Of a stretch of 64,000 nt of DNA, positions 11,110 to 21,653 are shown piece by piece (the first letter of the stretch is position 1; every line of letters begins with the position of its first letter). This DNA is from Glossina fuscipes (taxonomy: Eukaryota > Arthropoda > Insecta > Diptera > Glossinidae). Below the pieces are notes generated by a model. That model was not told the origin of the DNA. It saw only the letters and a list, made by a program, of their open reading frames with translations, and ran no database searches. Made by a program: the position numbers and the translations under genes. The stretch spans positions 687,765-751,764 of the forward strand of contig NW_023998562.1 in assembly GCF_014805625.2 (NCBI RefSeq), read 5' to 3'.

Positions 11110-12806
11110 TCTGCATCCGTTCCGATCAAGCAGTCCCGTCCTCGAAGCAAGTGTCCCCTGTGGTTTAATAAAACAATTAAATATTACAAGAATAGGAAAA
11201 ACAAGCTTTTCAAAAATTTTTCGAAAAGTAGTTCTTCTTCCGATTATTTCGCTTACTCAGTGGCAAGGCATAATTTTAATTCCCTCAACCACCAATACTG
11301 TTGCAGATATCTTCAGTCTGTTAAATCCTCCTTGTTTGCTAATCCTAAATACTTTTTTAAGTTCGCTAATTCCAAAAGAAAAATCTCCATAAATCCCTCG
11401 CATGTGTCTTTTAATGGCTCCGAGTCCTCCGATGATTTTGAATCCTCAAATCTTTTTGCGGAATACTTCCAACAGAACTTTTCAACTGCCAATTTTGATT
11501 TATCAGTAAACTATCCATATCCGATTTCTAATTTGAGTTCAATTCCTAACTTTGTTATATCTGAAAATGACGTTTTTGAAGGATTGAGCTCTCTAAAATA
11601 TAATTGTTCGCCTGGACCTGATGGAATCCCCTCATGTGTACTTATATCTTGTGGTGGTGAGCTATGTGGTGTTATCTCAAAGTTTTTTAACAAGTCCTTA
11701 AATTTAGTTGTTCTACCTTTGTGTTGGAAGACTTGTTTCCTTATTTCTATTCACAAAAGTGGTAGTAAGCAACTTGTAGAGAACTACAGGGGCATTGCCA
11801 AGTTGAGTGTCTTACCTAAACTGTTCGAGCGAATTGTGGCTCAGCATACAGCTTTTTCCATGAAATCGTATATTTCTCCTCTCCAACATGGTTTTCGAAA
11901 GGGGAGATCTACGGTCGCCAATCTGTTAGAGTTTACTTCTCATGTTTTCAAGGCGTTTTCTAGTGGCTCTCGCACGGATGTCATATACACTGACTTTAGC
12001 AAAGCGTTTGATTTGGTTACCCATAACTTACTTATCTTTAAGCTCTAAGCCTCTGCCTTCCCTTTCTATTTAGTGAAATGGATAAGCTCTTATCTGCACA
12101 ATAGATCCTTCAGTGTTTTGTTTAACTTCATCACATCGGATGAATTCCCCGTGACGTCTGGCGTACCCTGGTCCTGTTTTATTTAGTTTATACATCGATG
12201 ATCTCCCATCGGTGATTAATTCCAGCCAGACCTTAATGTACGCTGATGATGTGAAACTGTTTTCTTGTTTCTCCGTAGAATCGCAATCACATCATCTTCA
12301 AAGTGACTTGAATAATTTGGTTGCATGGTACTCTTTGAATCTTCTGAAACTAAATCTAAATAAATGAAAGAAGCTTTCTTTCACAAGAAGGCAGTCGTTC
12401 ATTACCCAGTATTTCATTGACTCGCACAAGTTGGAGGACGTCGATTCGATCACAGATTTCGGTGTTTTATTTGACCACAGGTTACGTTTCAGTTTGCATA
12501 TTGAGCTCCCGATAAGCAAAGCTAGGTCCGCGCTTGATTTCATAAAAAGGTGGTCCAAAGACCTGATGATCCCTACATTACGAAAAGGCTGTACATGTGT
12601 TTGAGCATGCTTCCGTTGTGTGGTCTCCTTCATGTAGACGCTACGTAGATTCAATTGAGTCTGTCCAAAAGCAATTCGTACTGTTTGCTCTTAGGAATTT
12701 GGGTTGGAACCCGATTGCCTCTCTTCCTCCTATGAAAATAGGTTGCTTCTACTATCCTTTCCGTCACTTGAGAAACGTAGATTTGTTTTTGGGGTTTCCT
12801 TCTTAA
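11110..12806 (+). pseudogene. Family A LINE: reverse transcriptase, Jockey/CR1-like
   Basis: An open segment (11110-12048, frame +1) covers PRSKCPLWFNKTIKYYKNRK, SPGPDGIPSCVL, KSGSKQLVENYRGIA, LQHGFRKGRSTVANLLEF and DVIYTDFSKAFD (motif A). A frameshift follows, then WISSYLHNRSFSVLFNFITS, SGVP at 12160, a deletion of about 15 bases that removes the PQGS box, LFSLYIDDLP, and YADDVKLF near 12240 (catalytic Asp pair kept). It ends with FDHRLRFSLHIEL and HLRNVDLFLGFPS. The clade call rests on FSKAFD, YADDVKL and the order of domains; no RNase H follows. Several frameshifts and stops make it inactive. It is the longest of at least six family A copies in the window. Confidence 0.88.
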
Positions 12807-12813
12807 TCAAAGT

Positions 12814-12823
12814 NNNNNNNNNN
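12814..12823. other. Assembly gap of 10 N
   Basis: Ten N lie between the end of ORF2 and the 3' UTR of family A. Comparison with the copies at 9140-9330, 13485-13800 and 18640-18790 shows that several hundred bases of 3' UTR are missing, so the gap is not truly 10 bases long. Confidence 0.98.
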
Positions 12824-13045
12824 TTTTTTTTTTTTCTTTTTATTTATTTATACATGAATTGTTATTTTTAACTTTTTAATTTATTTTTAAACCTACTCTG
12901 TTGTTATTATTTGTCTTTCCTTCTATTTTATACTAGTTTTAAAACAATTAGTATAAGATTTTCTATTAAGATGCACTGAATTCGACTATGATTTTCTTTA
13001 GTTGAATTTCATGTATAAACAAGTAAATAAATAAATAAATTGTAA
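12824..13045 (+). mobile_element. Family A LINE 3' UTR and (TAAA)n tail
   Basis: Matches 13800-13985 and 18770-18960: ATTTATTTATACATGAATTG, then TTAGTATAAGAT, then TTGAATTTCATGTATAAACA and a (AAAT)n run ending near 13045. The tetranucleotide tail is the 3' terminus of the element. Confidence 0.8.
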
Positions 13046-13484
13046 TAATATTTAAAGTTGGATGGAATATTTTATTTATGTGGAGTTTACCCCTACGCTG
13101 CTCGGCTTCAGAGCACCAAGTCTGTCTGTTTCTCTATTAATGCCAGACGAGCTCGGCATGAAGCAGTCCATAGTAAAATTTATATTAGGCGGATGGAACG
13201 CCTTTCAGTTTATTAGGGAATGAAACGCTTAATCGAATTGCTTTTGATACAATTGCTTTATTCAGATTTTAGCGAGTTGTTTATACATAAATTCTTTTCT
13301 CAAGTTGTGCTTACATTGCTAATGTTAATTGTTTTAATTGGGGGCACCTTGCATTTCGCAATGCAATACTCAGCCAGGTAAAGTGTGTCATAATTTTTAT
13401 TTCTCTTTCAGCAAAAAAAATTATGCTGAGTTTGCATGACAAACTTCACTGTGCATGCACATACCGATATGCGATCACACTACA
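13046..13484. other. Spacer between two family A copies
   Basis: GC content rises near 13090-13210 (GCTGCTCGGCTTCAGAGC), but no gene, terminal repeat or known element was recognised. Confidence 0.4.
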
Positions 13485-13990
13485 AAATAAATAAAAAAGC
13501 TTAGTCAGTGTAAATTTAATTATGAGCTGTTCAATCCGCTCAGAGTCGTTTGCAAGAACCTAAATGACGTCTACCACTTATTCTCGTTATCGGACTCTTT
13601 AAAGTCCATTAAAGCAACATTGTTTAATACACGCGATTTACCTATGTCGTATTTAAACTAGGTTTTATCCTTAAAAAGTCGTTACGTTTCGAAAATGAAT
13701 TATTGTCAATTTATTATCGGTTGCCAGGCTTATGCATGTTTACGATGGCTTAGGGATTCATTTGCAATTTGGTCCTGTACCGGTTGTAAGTGTGGCTCTG
13801 TGCTGGTTGTGTACATGCTTTTTTTCTTTTTTTCTCGTCTTATTTGTTTTATTATACTTATACTAAGTTTTATTATTAATTTAATATAAGATGTGCTTTA
13901 AGTGCCAATTGAAGTCGACTGTTATTTGTTTAGTCGAGTTTCATGTATAAGTAGAATTAAAACAAATAAATAAATAAATAAAAAAAAAGC
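13485..13990 (+). mobile_element. Family A LINE, 5'-truncated 3' end
   Basis: Begins AAGCTTAGTCAGTGTA, which matches AAGCTTAGTCATTGTATA at 9199. It runs through ACGCGATTTACCTATGTCGT near 13632 (shared with 18649) and ends TTTCATGTATAAGTAGAATT plus an (AAAT)n tail at 13960-13985. Only the last coding residues and 3' UTR are present, as expected from aborted reverse transcription. It also shows what is missing in the gap at 12814. Confidence 0.8.
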
Positions 13991-14274
13991 TAACTGAGCT
14001 TAAGCCCGAAAAAAAAAAAAAATGTTAAAAAAAAAATACCGCTTGGTTTTCGAAGTCGCTGCATCAATCAACAGGAATTCCTTAAATTCGCTGTTAATAA
14101 ATAATAAAGGGTTGCCGCCAGGCTACAATACGTAAGAAAGATTATTAGGTGATTGCAAGAATGTTGCCCATTTCTTCACTTGAAAAACGCATTTATTGAG
14201 AAAAGTCGGTGTATATTATACAAAATATTTCTGTATTTCTGGCAAAATGACGATATCGTGTCGAAAGAACTTAT

Positions 14275-14430
14275 ATTGGTTTGGCAGATGTCGATTCTTG
14301 TACAGGTGAGTTTTCGTCTAATAAGTCCTCCAATTCATTGTTTTCGAGCTTTCGTAGTCCGCCAAACCATTTCTTGTTGTTGACATCAAATTCACCACTT
14401 TTAAATCGCTGAAACCAAAATTGACAATTG
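14275..14430 (-). pseudogene. mariner transposase fragment (N-terminal DNA-binding region)
   Basis: On the minus strand: QFWFQRFKSGEFDVNNKKWF then GGLRKLENNELEDLLDEN. This is the second helix-turn-helix segment of mariner transposases, which binds the terminal inverted repeat (family text is close to WFQRFKSGDFDV..GRPRKFED.EL..LLDE). Neither the catalytic domain nor inverted repeats were found around it. A DNA element relic with high confidence, though very short. Confidence 0.8.
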
Positions 14431-16439
14431 GGATTTGATGGGCGGACGTCAACGTAAAATTCTGAACGTTTTTGGTGGCCTCAGGCAGCCGATTTCTGCA
14501 AATTAAACAACAACAAAAATGAATGCCGAAAATGCAATTTTGTGGGTTCCATGATTAGGGTCGGCGTGCGCTGGATAAATCAATAATATTAAATGGAAAA
14601 CTATTACTTTATGTACAGGAAGGTCAAAACCAGCGAATTTTTGTTACGTACGCTGGTATTTCCCATTTGTTCACCATTTTTACCTGTAGATGTCGCTGGC
14701 TAAAATATTTGCAACCTCCTAATAAAATGCGCAATTATCACTGTGGAGGGAAAAATCCAAGTCACTTGACGTTTATTTAATATTTTCAGATCTGTCAACC
14801 CATTCTACTCAGCAAAATTAGAAATCGCGGTAACCAAGGAGGTTATAGGTAGACGTCAAGGAGCCGGATTCAACATGAGTGACTTTGTGTCGAACTCAAC
14901 AAAGCTTTGCTAAATTTTTAAATAAATTAAAAGTGATGATGGATGAACCAATTTTGGAATGGAATAGAAATGTTGAAGAAAAATTCGTAAGTGTGCGCGA
15001 ACAGATAAATTTCGTTTTAAATAAAATATGAGGGATATTCTAAATTGAAACCGTCGTCCAGCTAGAAAAAATATTGTGTCTAACTTTGTCAATTTTTGAT
15101 CGTTTAGCTTTTTTGGCAGATATTATAAATTAACTGACAAATAAATCAAAACAAATTTGTGTTTTGTAAGCAATAAGCAAAATAGAAACTAATAACATAA
15201 ATACATACATATATACAAAGTGCCAAAGCCTGTTTGCCAATAACTTTCATTTACATCGATTGCACATGTGCGTAACCTGTATTAAAATAGGAGATGTGCA
15301 TTGTAATGAGCATTATTGAGAATTAACACTTGGGTCCAGGGAGCGAATACTTTTCTAAGGCTATTGAAACCTCGAAGAGTCTCGTCAGCAACAAAATCAG
15401 CTAAGACGATTTAACGTAAGGCGCACCAGCAAGTAAAGTAGTACACTATACAAATTATATCCAGTAATAAGTGCAGACAAATTGGTACGTCTGTCTGACT
15501 TTATCAGCCCGTTACCAAGGAAAGACGATATATTATAATTTTGCTTAAAAATAATCAATTAAAAAAGTTGATTGTAAAATATTATCACGAACAAAATAGC
15601 CATCAAAACCTAGAAGCCATTTGGGGCTCAACTAAAAAAAAATGACCTGGAGATCGCGTCATCTCTTATGTTAGACCGTTGACCTAAACTTTGGCGCGAA
15701 TATTTCGTGTAGTGTTGAAGTTACTTTAAAGGAAGGAACGCAACTTTTTAGAGACTTTGAATAGCTTTTTGATAGACGCACAAAGTTCAATAAATTCACA
15801 ACCGTTCAGCCGTTCTTGACGCCTCATCATTCAACATGGCACCAATCTGCCAAACCAACACAAATAGTAAGTGTTGTACTTATATATATATGTGATAACA
15901 ATTTGACAGATAAGTTCACCCTGCCATGACCAGAACTATGTCTGGAAAACCTCATCGCCCTTTGTTTACGCTCGCTACACTCGATGTGGTCGATGCGTCT
16001 CAAGCCGTATCGACGAGCGGGTGAATGTCTTAAATTAAATGTTTGGCAACTCTGCTATAACTGCGTACAAAGCAAATAAAATTCTTGCATACATAAACAG
16101 CGAGAAAAAGTAAACAAAATAAGCATGTGTACATGTATCATGGAAGCACTCCCACATCCAATGGAAATGGGAGTTTGTGGACCATTGCAAATATGCATAA
16201 GCTTGGCAACCGACAATAGTAAAAAAATGTACTTCAATCTTCGAATCCTATGAAGATATCAAGATTGGAAACTAATCTACATGCGACATAAACCAAGCAT
16301 CCGCATTTAAGAGATTTAATAGAACTGAAAGAGTCTGATTTTGATATTATACTATGGACAATCGAAGCCTATTGTCGAATAAAACGTCTAAATTCATGAA
16401 GAAATCTACAAATGAAATGAGCAGTATTGAATGAAATCC
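14431..16439. other. Unassigned 2 kb
   Basis: No convincing gene. A plus-strand stretch near 15760-15790 reads LNSFLIDAQSSINSQP, faintly like a retroelement integrase, but it is too short to call. Confidence 0.4.
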
Positions 16440-16985
16440 TCCTTGATAATGAAAGATTTTTAACCTGTTTGTTAAATTCTATTTTGTAAACTTAAGTGAG
16501 TACCATTTAACCAAGAGAGACACCTGACGTCACGAGAAATTGATCAGTGGTGATGGGGTTAAAAAAAACATTACACAATCTGTTATAGAGATAAAAAAAG
16601 CCAGAGACCTGGGTGTTTAAAGATCTACAATTTGTGTGTGTTTAAGTCAAATGTCTTACTAAAATTAGTGTACATCCTTGCGAGAGCCACTAGAGAAAGG
16701 CAAGTAAATTCTATGAGATACGTAATGGTCAATCTTACTTTTCGGAAGCCATGCTAAAGTGAAGAAATATAAGATTTGCTAGCGAAAGCGAATTATTGAA
16801 TAACAATACATTCGAACAATTTGGGTAGAGTGCGAGCATTTATATGGTAAACACTGGAATTTGTCGAAGTTATCGTAAAAATTCGTATGGCTGACAGCTC
16901 ACTGGTTCTGGTAACAATGAATAACTCACCGCGGGAAGAGTAACTATTGGTAGATATGAATGATTGGATAGATAAACTCACGCTA
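16440..16985 (-). pseudogene. Family A LINE: reverse transcriptase fragment
   Basis: The minus strand carries NARTLPKLFECIVIQ (main copy: LSVLPKLFERIVAQ) at 16793-16860. It continues through the region of GFRK (FRMASEK here, decayed) and a segment matching ...SSGSRTDVIYTD to about 16440. Stops in every frame. The plus-strand text GAGAGCCACTAGA(G/A)AAAGGC is shared with the copy at 7895-8500. Confidence 0.75.
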
Positions 16986-17059
16986 TGTTTTTCAAAAAAA
17001 CATATGTAAAGTAGATAGTAAACAAAATATTTTTCTGATGCTACAATAGAAACTCGTTC

Positions 17060-18331
17060 CCCGCTTTTCCATGTTGTATGTTTTAATTAGTTTTATGCAT
17101 TTTTATGACATTTTTTACAAATTACAGCATTTTGTATTGCACATTTTCCACATACGTATTTTCTACATTTTATGCAAAATTTGTTTGTTTTGTTTACTTT
17201 ACAATATCTTATTTGACAAGATCTCCGTTCAGAAGGCACAGTATTTGCATTTATTATTGTTTTGATGAGCATTCTTGGCTTATCTATTTCTCTTTTTGAT
17301 ATTCGGTCCGAAGTTCTTCTGCAAATTGAAATAAAAACTCTTGCCTCGATATTTCCTCACCCGTCGTTTCTTTATATAAAATCCAAGCATTTATCCTAGC
17401 TAAATCTCAGATATTGAAAAATACCTGTAAAGGCCATCTTTGACATTTAGATTTTACACTACATTTTGTGGCCGTTTGATCGGTTACATCTGCACCGAAT
17501 TTTGTGCTATTGTAAAATCTAATTGTCTCTGGTATTTCAACGGATGAATGCATTGAACTAAGTATCAATACTTTTTTATTTGGTTTAGCTTTAAAAATTG
17601 TAAGAATAAAATCTTTCGATTTGTATAATATTGTTGAGAAGCGTGTCATACTATACTTTGCCTGTCTGGCTCTCTTTTTTTATTCTCCGGATAGTTCCAA
17701 CAAGAGTAGTTATCTTTGCTAGAAGTTTACTCGCTAGTGACGCGCTTCTAAAAAAACTGTCAACTGTTATATTTCTCCCATGGCCCGTATATGGTTCTGC
17801 TAATTTCAAAGTTACAAATTCTCCAAGTGGGATTGGTGATTCTCTCCCTTCATCTTTTCCCAAACCAGAATTTTATGCCAAATTTGTCCGGTTTGTTGGG
17901 CATATATTGAGTAAATCTACAACCTGCTTTTGTAGGAAACAGTTGCTCATCTCTAGTAAGATATGCTCCTGGTTTATAACAGCTTTGGCTGTTTTCGATA
18001 AATTTATACCAAACATGAGAAATCAATGCGAACTTATCGTTTTGTAAGCGTTGGCTTCGTTGATTTCTGTTGTCAAATCGAATAAATCTGATGATTTCTG
18101 CGAGTCATTTCGACTCATAGTTTTCGAGAAAAATGACGGACCCCATTTCGTGTTCCATAAATATGATAAATTAATATTTTTAGCCTCATATGCGCCGCGT
18201 GCAAATAGAAGTCTAATCAATGCATATAATTTTGCAGCAGATAAATTCCATTTCGTTTTGAACACTCGAAATGCCTCTGATTCCGTATATTCTCTTACAT
18301 GTTCAATAGTTTGTCTACAATGTAGACACAT
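17060..18331 (-). pseudogene. piggyBac-type transposase relic
   Basis: A cut-and-paste DNA transposase that inserts at TTAA. In order on the minus strand: ESEAFRVFKTKWNLSAAKLY and KNINLSYLWNTKWGPSFFSK (18331-18120); a frameshift; SYKPGAYLTRDEQLF-type text with the first catalytic Asp (LTRDEQLF, near 17940) and MPNKPDKFGIKFW; then LGEFVTLKLAEPYTGHGRNI and TVDSFF with the second Asp (near 17780). Next come KPNKKVLILSSMHSSVEI, IRFYNSTKFGADVTDQ and KSKCQRWPLQVFFNI (17649-17407), and a decayed Cys-rich tail (NKCKYC, KMCNTKCC) near 17090-17250. The frame breaks at least three times, with a small deletion near 17865. The family is clear and the gene is dead. Confidence 0.9.
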
Positions 18332-18631
18332 TGATTAGATTATAGATTGTATACAATGTAATTGTAAAACAATTTCAAGAATGTGATTATCGAAGAATAT
18401 AGTCGTAAATAACATAAATTTTTCAAGCGGTGAAATGACCGCTCATGGTAGACTAGACATGGTATAATTTGTTTTCGGAAAATACACATTAAAAAAAGTT
18501 GTAAATATTGAAAAATAGTTTGTATGTACATTTTAAGAAAAGTCAATAAAATACATGATGATACAATAACGTCTTATGCGAGAAATTTTAAACGAAAGTT
18601 TAAAAACGGTCATTTGACCGCGCATGGTAGG
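18332..18631 (-). mobile_element. piggyBac 5' terminal region with paired palindromes
   Basis: Upstream of the transposase on the minus strand are two related motifs: GCGGTGAAATGACCGCTCAT at 18427 and ACGGTCATTTGACCGCGCAT at 18606. Each is a near palindrome around ..GGTC/GACC.. and each is followed by GGTAG. The second would give a terminus reading CCTACCATGCGCGGTC on the minus strand, abutting TTTA (18632-18635), one base from the TTAA target. The opposite terminus was not found. Confidence 0.55.
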
Positions 18632-18639
18632 TTTAGTGG

Positions 18640-18960
18640 GAATAAGCGCGATTTGTCTATGTCGTATTTAAACTAACTTTCAATCCTAACATCTCACTGT
18701 GATTCGAACATTAACTGGCTTTGTTTACTGTTATCGGTGGCCAAGCTTGCATGCTTTTTGCCTTTTTTGCTTTCTTATTTATTTATACATAAATTGTTAT
18801 TATTATGTTTTCTTTAATTCTCTTTCTTTCTCTAAACTTTCCCTATAAATATATGTAGTATATATAATAAATAGTAAAATAAATAACACATTTAATAATA
18901 ATTAGTATAAGACTTATTGATTTTCCATGTTTAAATAAATAAAATAAATAAATAAAAAAC
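18640..18960 (+). mobile_element. Family A LINE 3' UTR with tail
   Basis: GCGCGATTTGTCTATGTCGT matches 13632-13652. A later ATTTATTTATACATAAATTG and TTAGTATAAGAC match 12838 and 12950, and the end is an (AAAT)n run at 18936-18958. Its left side is cut exactly where the piggyBac relic begins. Confidence 0.78.
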
Positions 18961-19689
18961 AAAAGCTTATCAAACAATTTTTTCCTTGTCGGGGCCGATA
19001 ATTTGTTTCGAATGTAATGTCTTTATTGAAGCAAATAATAAAAATAAACACAACAATACAATGGATGTGAACTAAATGTAACGAAAAAATTATTTCCTGA
19101 GTAAATCATCAAATTATTTTTCGTTTGCATTAACAACTTTTCTAGGACTCATTAAAAATTCCTTATTTTTACACTGCTTTTCGCTACTTTCTCTGTCTGC
19201 CTTCAACCGTATCTTTTCAACTGTTCTTAGCGTCGGATTTCTTATTATGCAAAAGGCGCATTCTAATGGCAGAACGTAAGGGCAGTTATACTCCAACAAA
19301 ATGGCAACGTTCAAACATCTTTGACCAGCGCTTCAGTATAAAGTTGATGTTTCACCAGAGAAGTACCAGTTCTGTTAGGAATAAAAATAATGTACCACAT
19401 CAGTGACTAAGTAGCATTACTAATAAAGCATCAACTTTTTGGCGAACTTTGGCTAATATTAGGATGTCGTTTCTACCAGCTTGGTTTTTCTGGTGGAATA
19501 AAATAATAAAAAAATTAAATTGAAGTAATATGCAGAGGAACATTTGATACACAAATTGTCTCTGAATAATATCTTTTGTGAAAAAATTAATTATTAACAT
19601 TCTACTCGCTAAATTTTATTAATTTGTACAAATCTGTGATTATCTTTTATAAAGGATTAACATATGGAATAACAGCACTTCTTTATTTA
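18961..19689. other. Unassigned, AT-rich
   Basis: No recognised feature. A 66-codon minus-strand frame at 19114-19314 has an even composition but no family I recognise and no splice context. Confidence 0.4.
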
Positions 19690-19880
19690 TACATAGACTT
19701 CTTCCAGAGTGGTACTATTAGTCCAACACTTGTCCGGCATTTCTAGGTCTTTTTATAGAATTCCTGAATCCTTCAAAGTATGAGTCAGTTTCGGTGTCAC
19801 TACGTCCTCATTGGGAACATAAGTTTTTCCGTCGAGCATTTGTTTACGATTCAATATCGACTCGGTTGATGTCGCAAAAA
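19690..19880 (-). pseudogene. mariner transposase C-terminus
   Basis: Minus strand: KQMLDGKTYVPNEDVV (19850-19800), a one-base shift, ETDSYFEGF, a shift back, then MPDKCWTNSTTLEEVYV and a stop at 19690. This follows the mariner C-terminal pattern KRMLAGKRF.SNEEVI.ETEAYFE..., ..LEKRW..CI.LEGDYV. Two frameshifts inactivate it. Upstream text to about 20230 may include further decayed transposase. Its sequence differs from the mariner at 25891, so it belongs to another lineage. Confidence 0.72.
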
Positions 19881-21470
19881 AAGATCCTTTTTACTTTGAC
19901 ACTGCAGCCCTAAAGATATTGGATTTTGTCAAAACTGGGAAAATGCCATGCCCATTTTGAACATAGCTTTCTCATGAATACATGTTCATGCGAAGTAGCA
20001 AATGCAGTGTCTTCTGATATTGTTAAGTGCTAGCTAGCTAGTGTATTTCACTTTTCGATCTTCCGAAACGATTTTGTGCATTTTTTATGTTTTCTGGAAT
20101 AGCGAATTTGAGCCAAATTTGGGACCAGAATATTCAGCATCGTGGGTGTAGACACAACTTTGTTTAAAACTAGCAAACGATCCACAAATTTATTTTCGAC
20201 AAATGAGAGTCGCCATAACCTCTTGCAAGCCAATTCTTGAAAAGATCGGAAGGTTAATTAAGAGAAGTGCGAGATCAACGAACGTGCGAGCAATTTTTAT
20301 TTAAATAAACAAATAAATAATAAAATTTTGCTTTTAAACGATAGATTATTTAATGCCAGAAACAGTATATAAGTTAATTGAAGAATAATTTAAGTAAATC
20401 GTAATCTAAACTATAAAGAATTTTAAGACCAAGAAAAAGAAAAACTTAGAAGCAATCAAAACGGTGAACTTATTTTGAGGAAAGTATATTTGCACGCTGT
20501 TACTTTACATATGTAAACCTAATTGTGATAAACATCGCACACATAAATATATAATTGCAGAAGCGATTTATTTGTATTTACGTACTTAACATTTGTGTAA
20601 CCTTTTTTTTGAATAATTAACTTTATTGTGGTACGATGAGCAAAAGTAATGAACAAAAAAAAGGCAGACAACTATCATGAATAAGTTAATGAATAAGAAA
20701 ATAATATAGGGAATAAAATGTAGAAAAATTTTGTAAGAAGTCCATTAAGAACAAATCAAAGCAATACTGAGAAGAATTCTTTCAAACCAATGGTGAACAT
20801 GTGCCTGCACTTGGGGGCCTAATCAAAATTTTCCTTGCTCTTCTTCATAACCTCGTTTGGTGGTCGCCGGCTTCATACGCTCCTATCATGCAATCATCTT
20901 CAATGTGTCACTGTCGTTTTTGTCATCACATGAGTACTAAGTAACGACCAAAAAACGGTACTAACGGACAACGAGACTAGCGGCTAAGGTACGCCGTAGA
21001 TTACTCTCAACTTAAAAATTTTGATATAATATATATATAAATAAACCCTTTTTTTCATCTTATTTTCCCTGTTTATGTGAGTGTAGCTGAGCTAGCTAGG
21101 TAGGCTACAAAAAAATTTTAAAAAAAGCCCAAGCTTTACACTTAACTATGTTTATTATTTCTATTTTATAAATATATTTACACATCGTTTGGATTTAAAA
21201 AAAACAACAAAATTTTAACTGAAATATAACATGCGATACCCACTGTTGAAAAGTGCTGACTGTTCACCTTTTCGATTGAAAACAAAACACTAAATAACAC
21301 TAAATACCTACAGATAAAAGAGTTTAATGCGCATTCAGTTATTCTACTGACACACACATTAGATGTTTGCATCATTCTATGCAATAGGTAAAAACCTCTT
21401 AGTAGGTATCCTGCCGTCAAATTTCTTTGACTGTCAAGTTGCTTACGTTGCTCTATAATAATTTGTCGTT
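19881..21470. other. Unassigned 1.6 kb
   Basis: A TAAATAAACAAATAAATAAT run at 20301-20322 resembles the tail of a family A copy, but the sequence before it is not recognisable. No gene seen. Confidence 0.4.
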
Positions 21471-21653
21471 TTAATCCGCCTGAGTGGCCGAGTAGGCAAG
21501 AGTCTCGACCAGCAACTCATTGGTCGTACGTTCAAATCTCAAGTGCAGTAGAGTTTTTGATAAAGCTGAATGCCTTAGATGCTAGTGCGTTAAGACTTTA
21601 GTCTTAGAATTTATTCTCTGGCTAAATTTTTAATAATAATAATAATAGTAATC
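21471..21653 (+). mobile_element. tRNA-derived SINE with LINE-like 3' tail
   Basis: The head contains a polymerase III A box (TGGCCGAGTAGG, 21485-21496; consensus TRGCNNAGYNGG) and a B-box-like ACGTTCAAATCTC at 21528-21540. The spacing and GTGGCCGAG text are those of a tRNA-Ser/Leu. It cannot be a working tRNA, because the T stem and 3' acceptor do not pair. The body ends TTTAGTCTTAGAATTTATT, CTCTGGCTAAATTTT and (AAT)n. The first 19 of those bases differ at only two positions from 34379-34397 at the end of the I-clade LINE. Flanks ATTTGTCGTT (21461) and ATTTTTCGTT (21654) look like a decayed target duplication. Confidence 0.75.

Noticed and set aside
15760..15800. Integrase-like NSFLIDAQSSINSQP
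   Set aside because: A single short match without further integrase motifs around it.
21478..21545. Functional tRNA-Ser or tRNA-Leu
   Set aside because: A and B boxes are present, but the T stem and 3' acceptor strand do not pair, and a LINE-like tail follows; a SINE explains it better.
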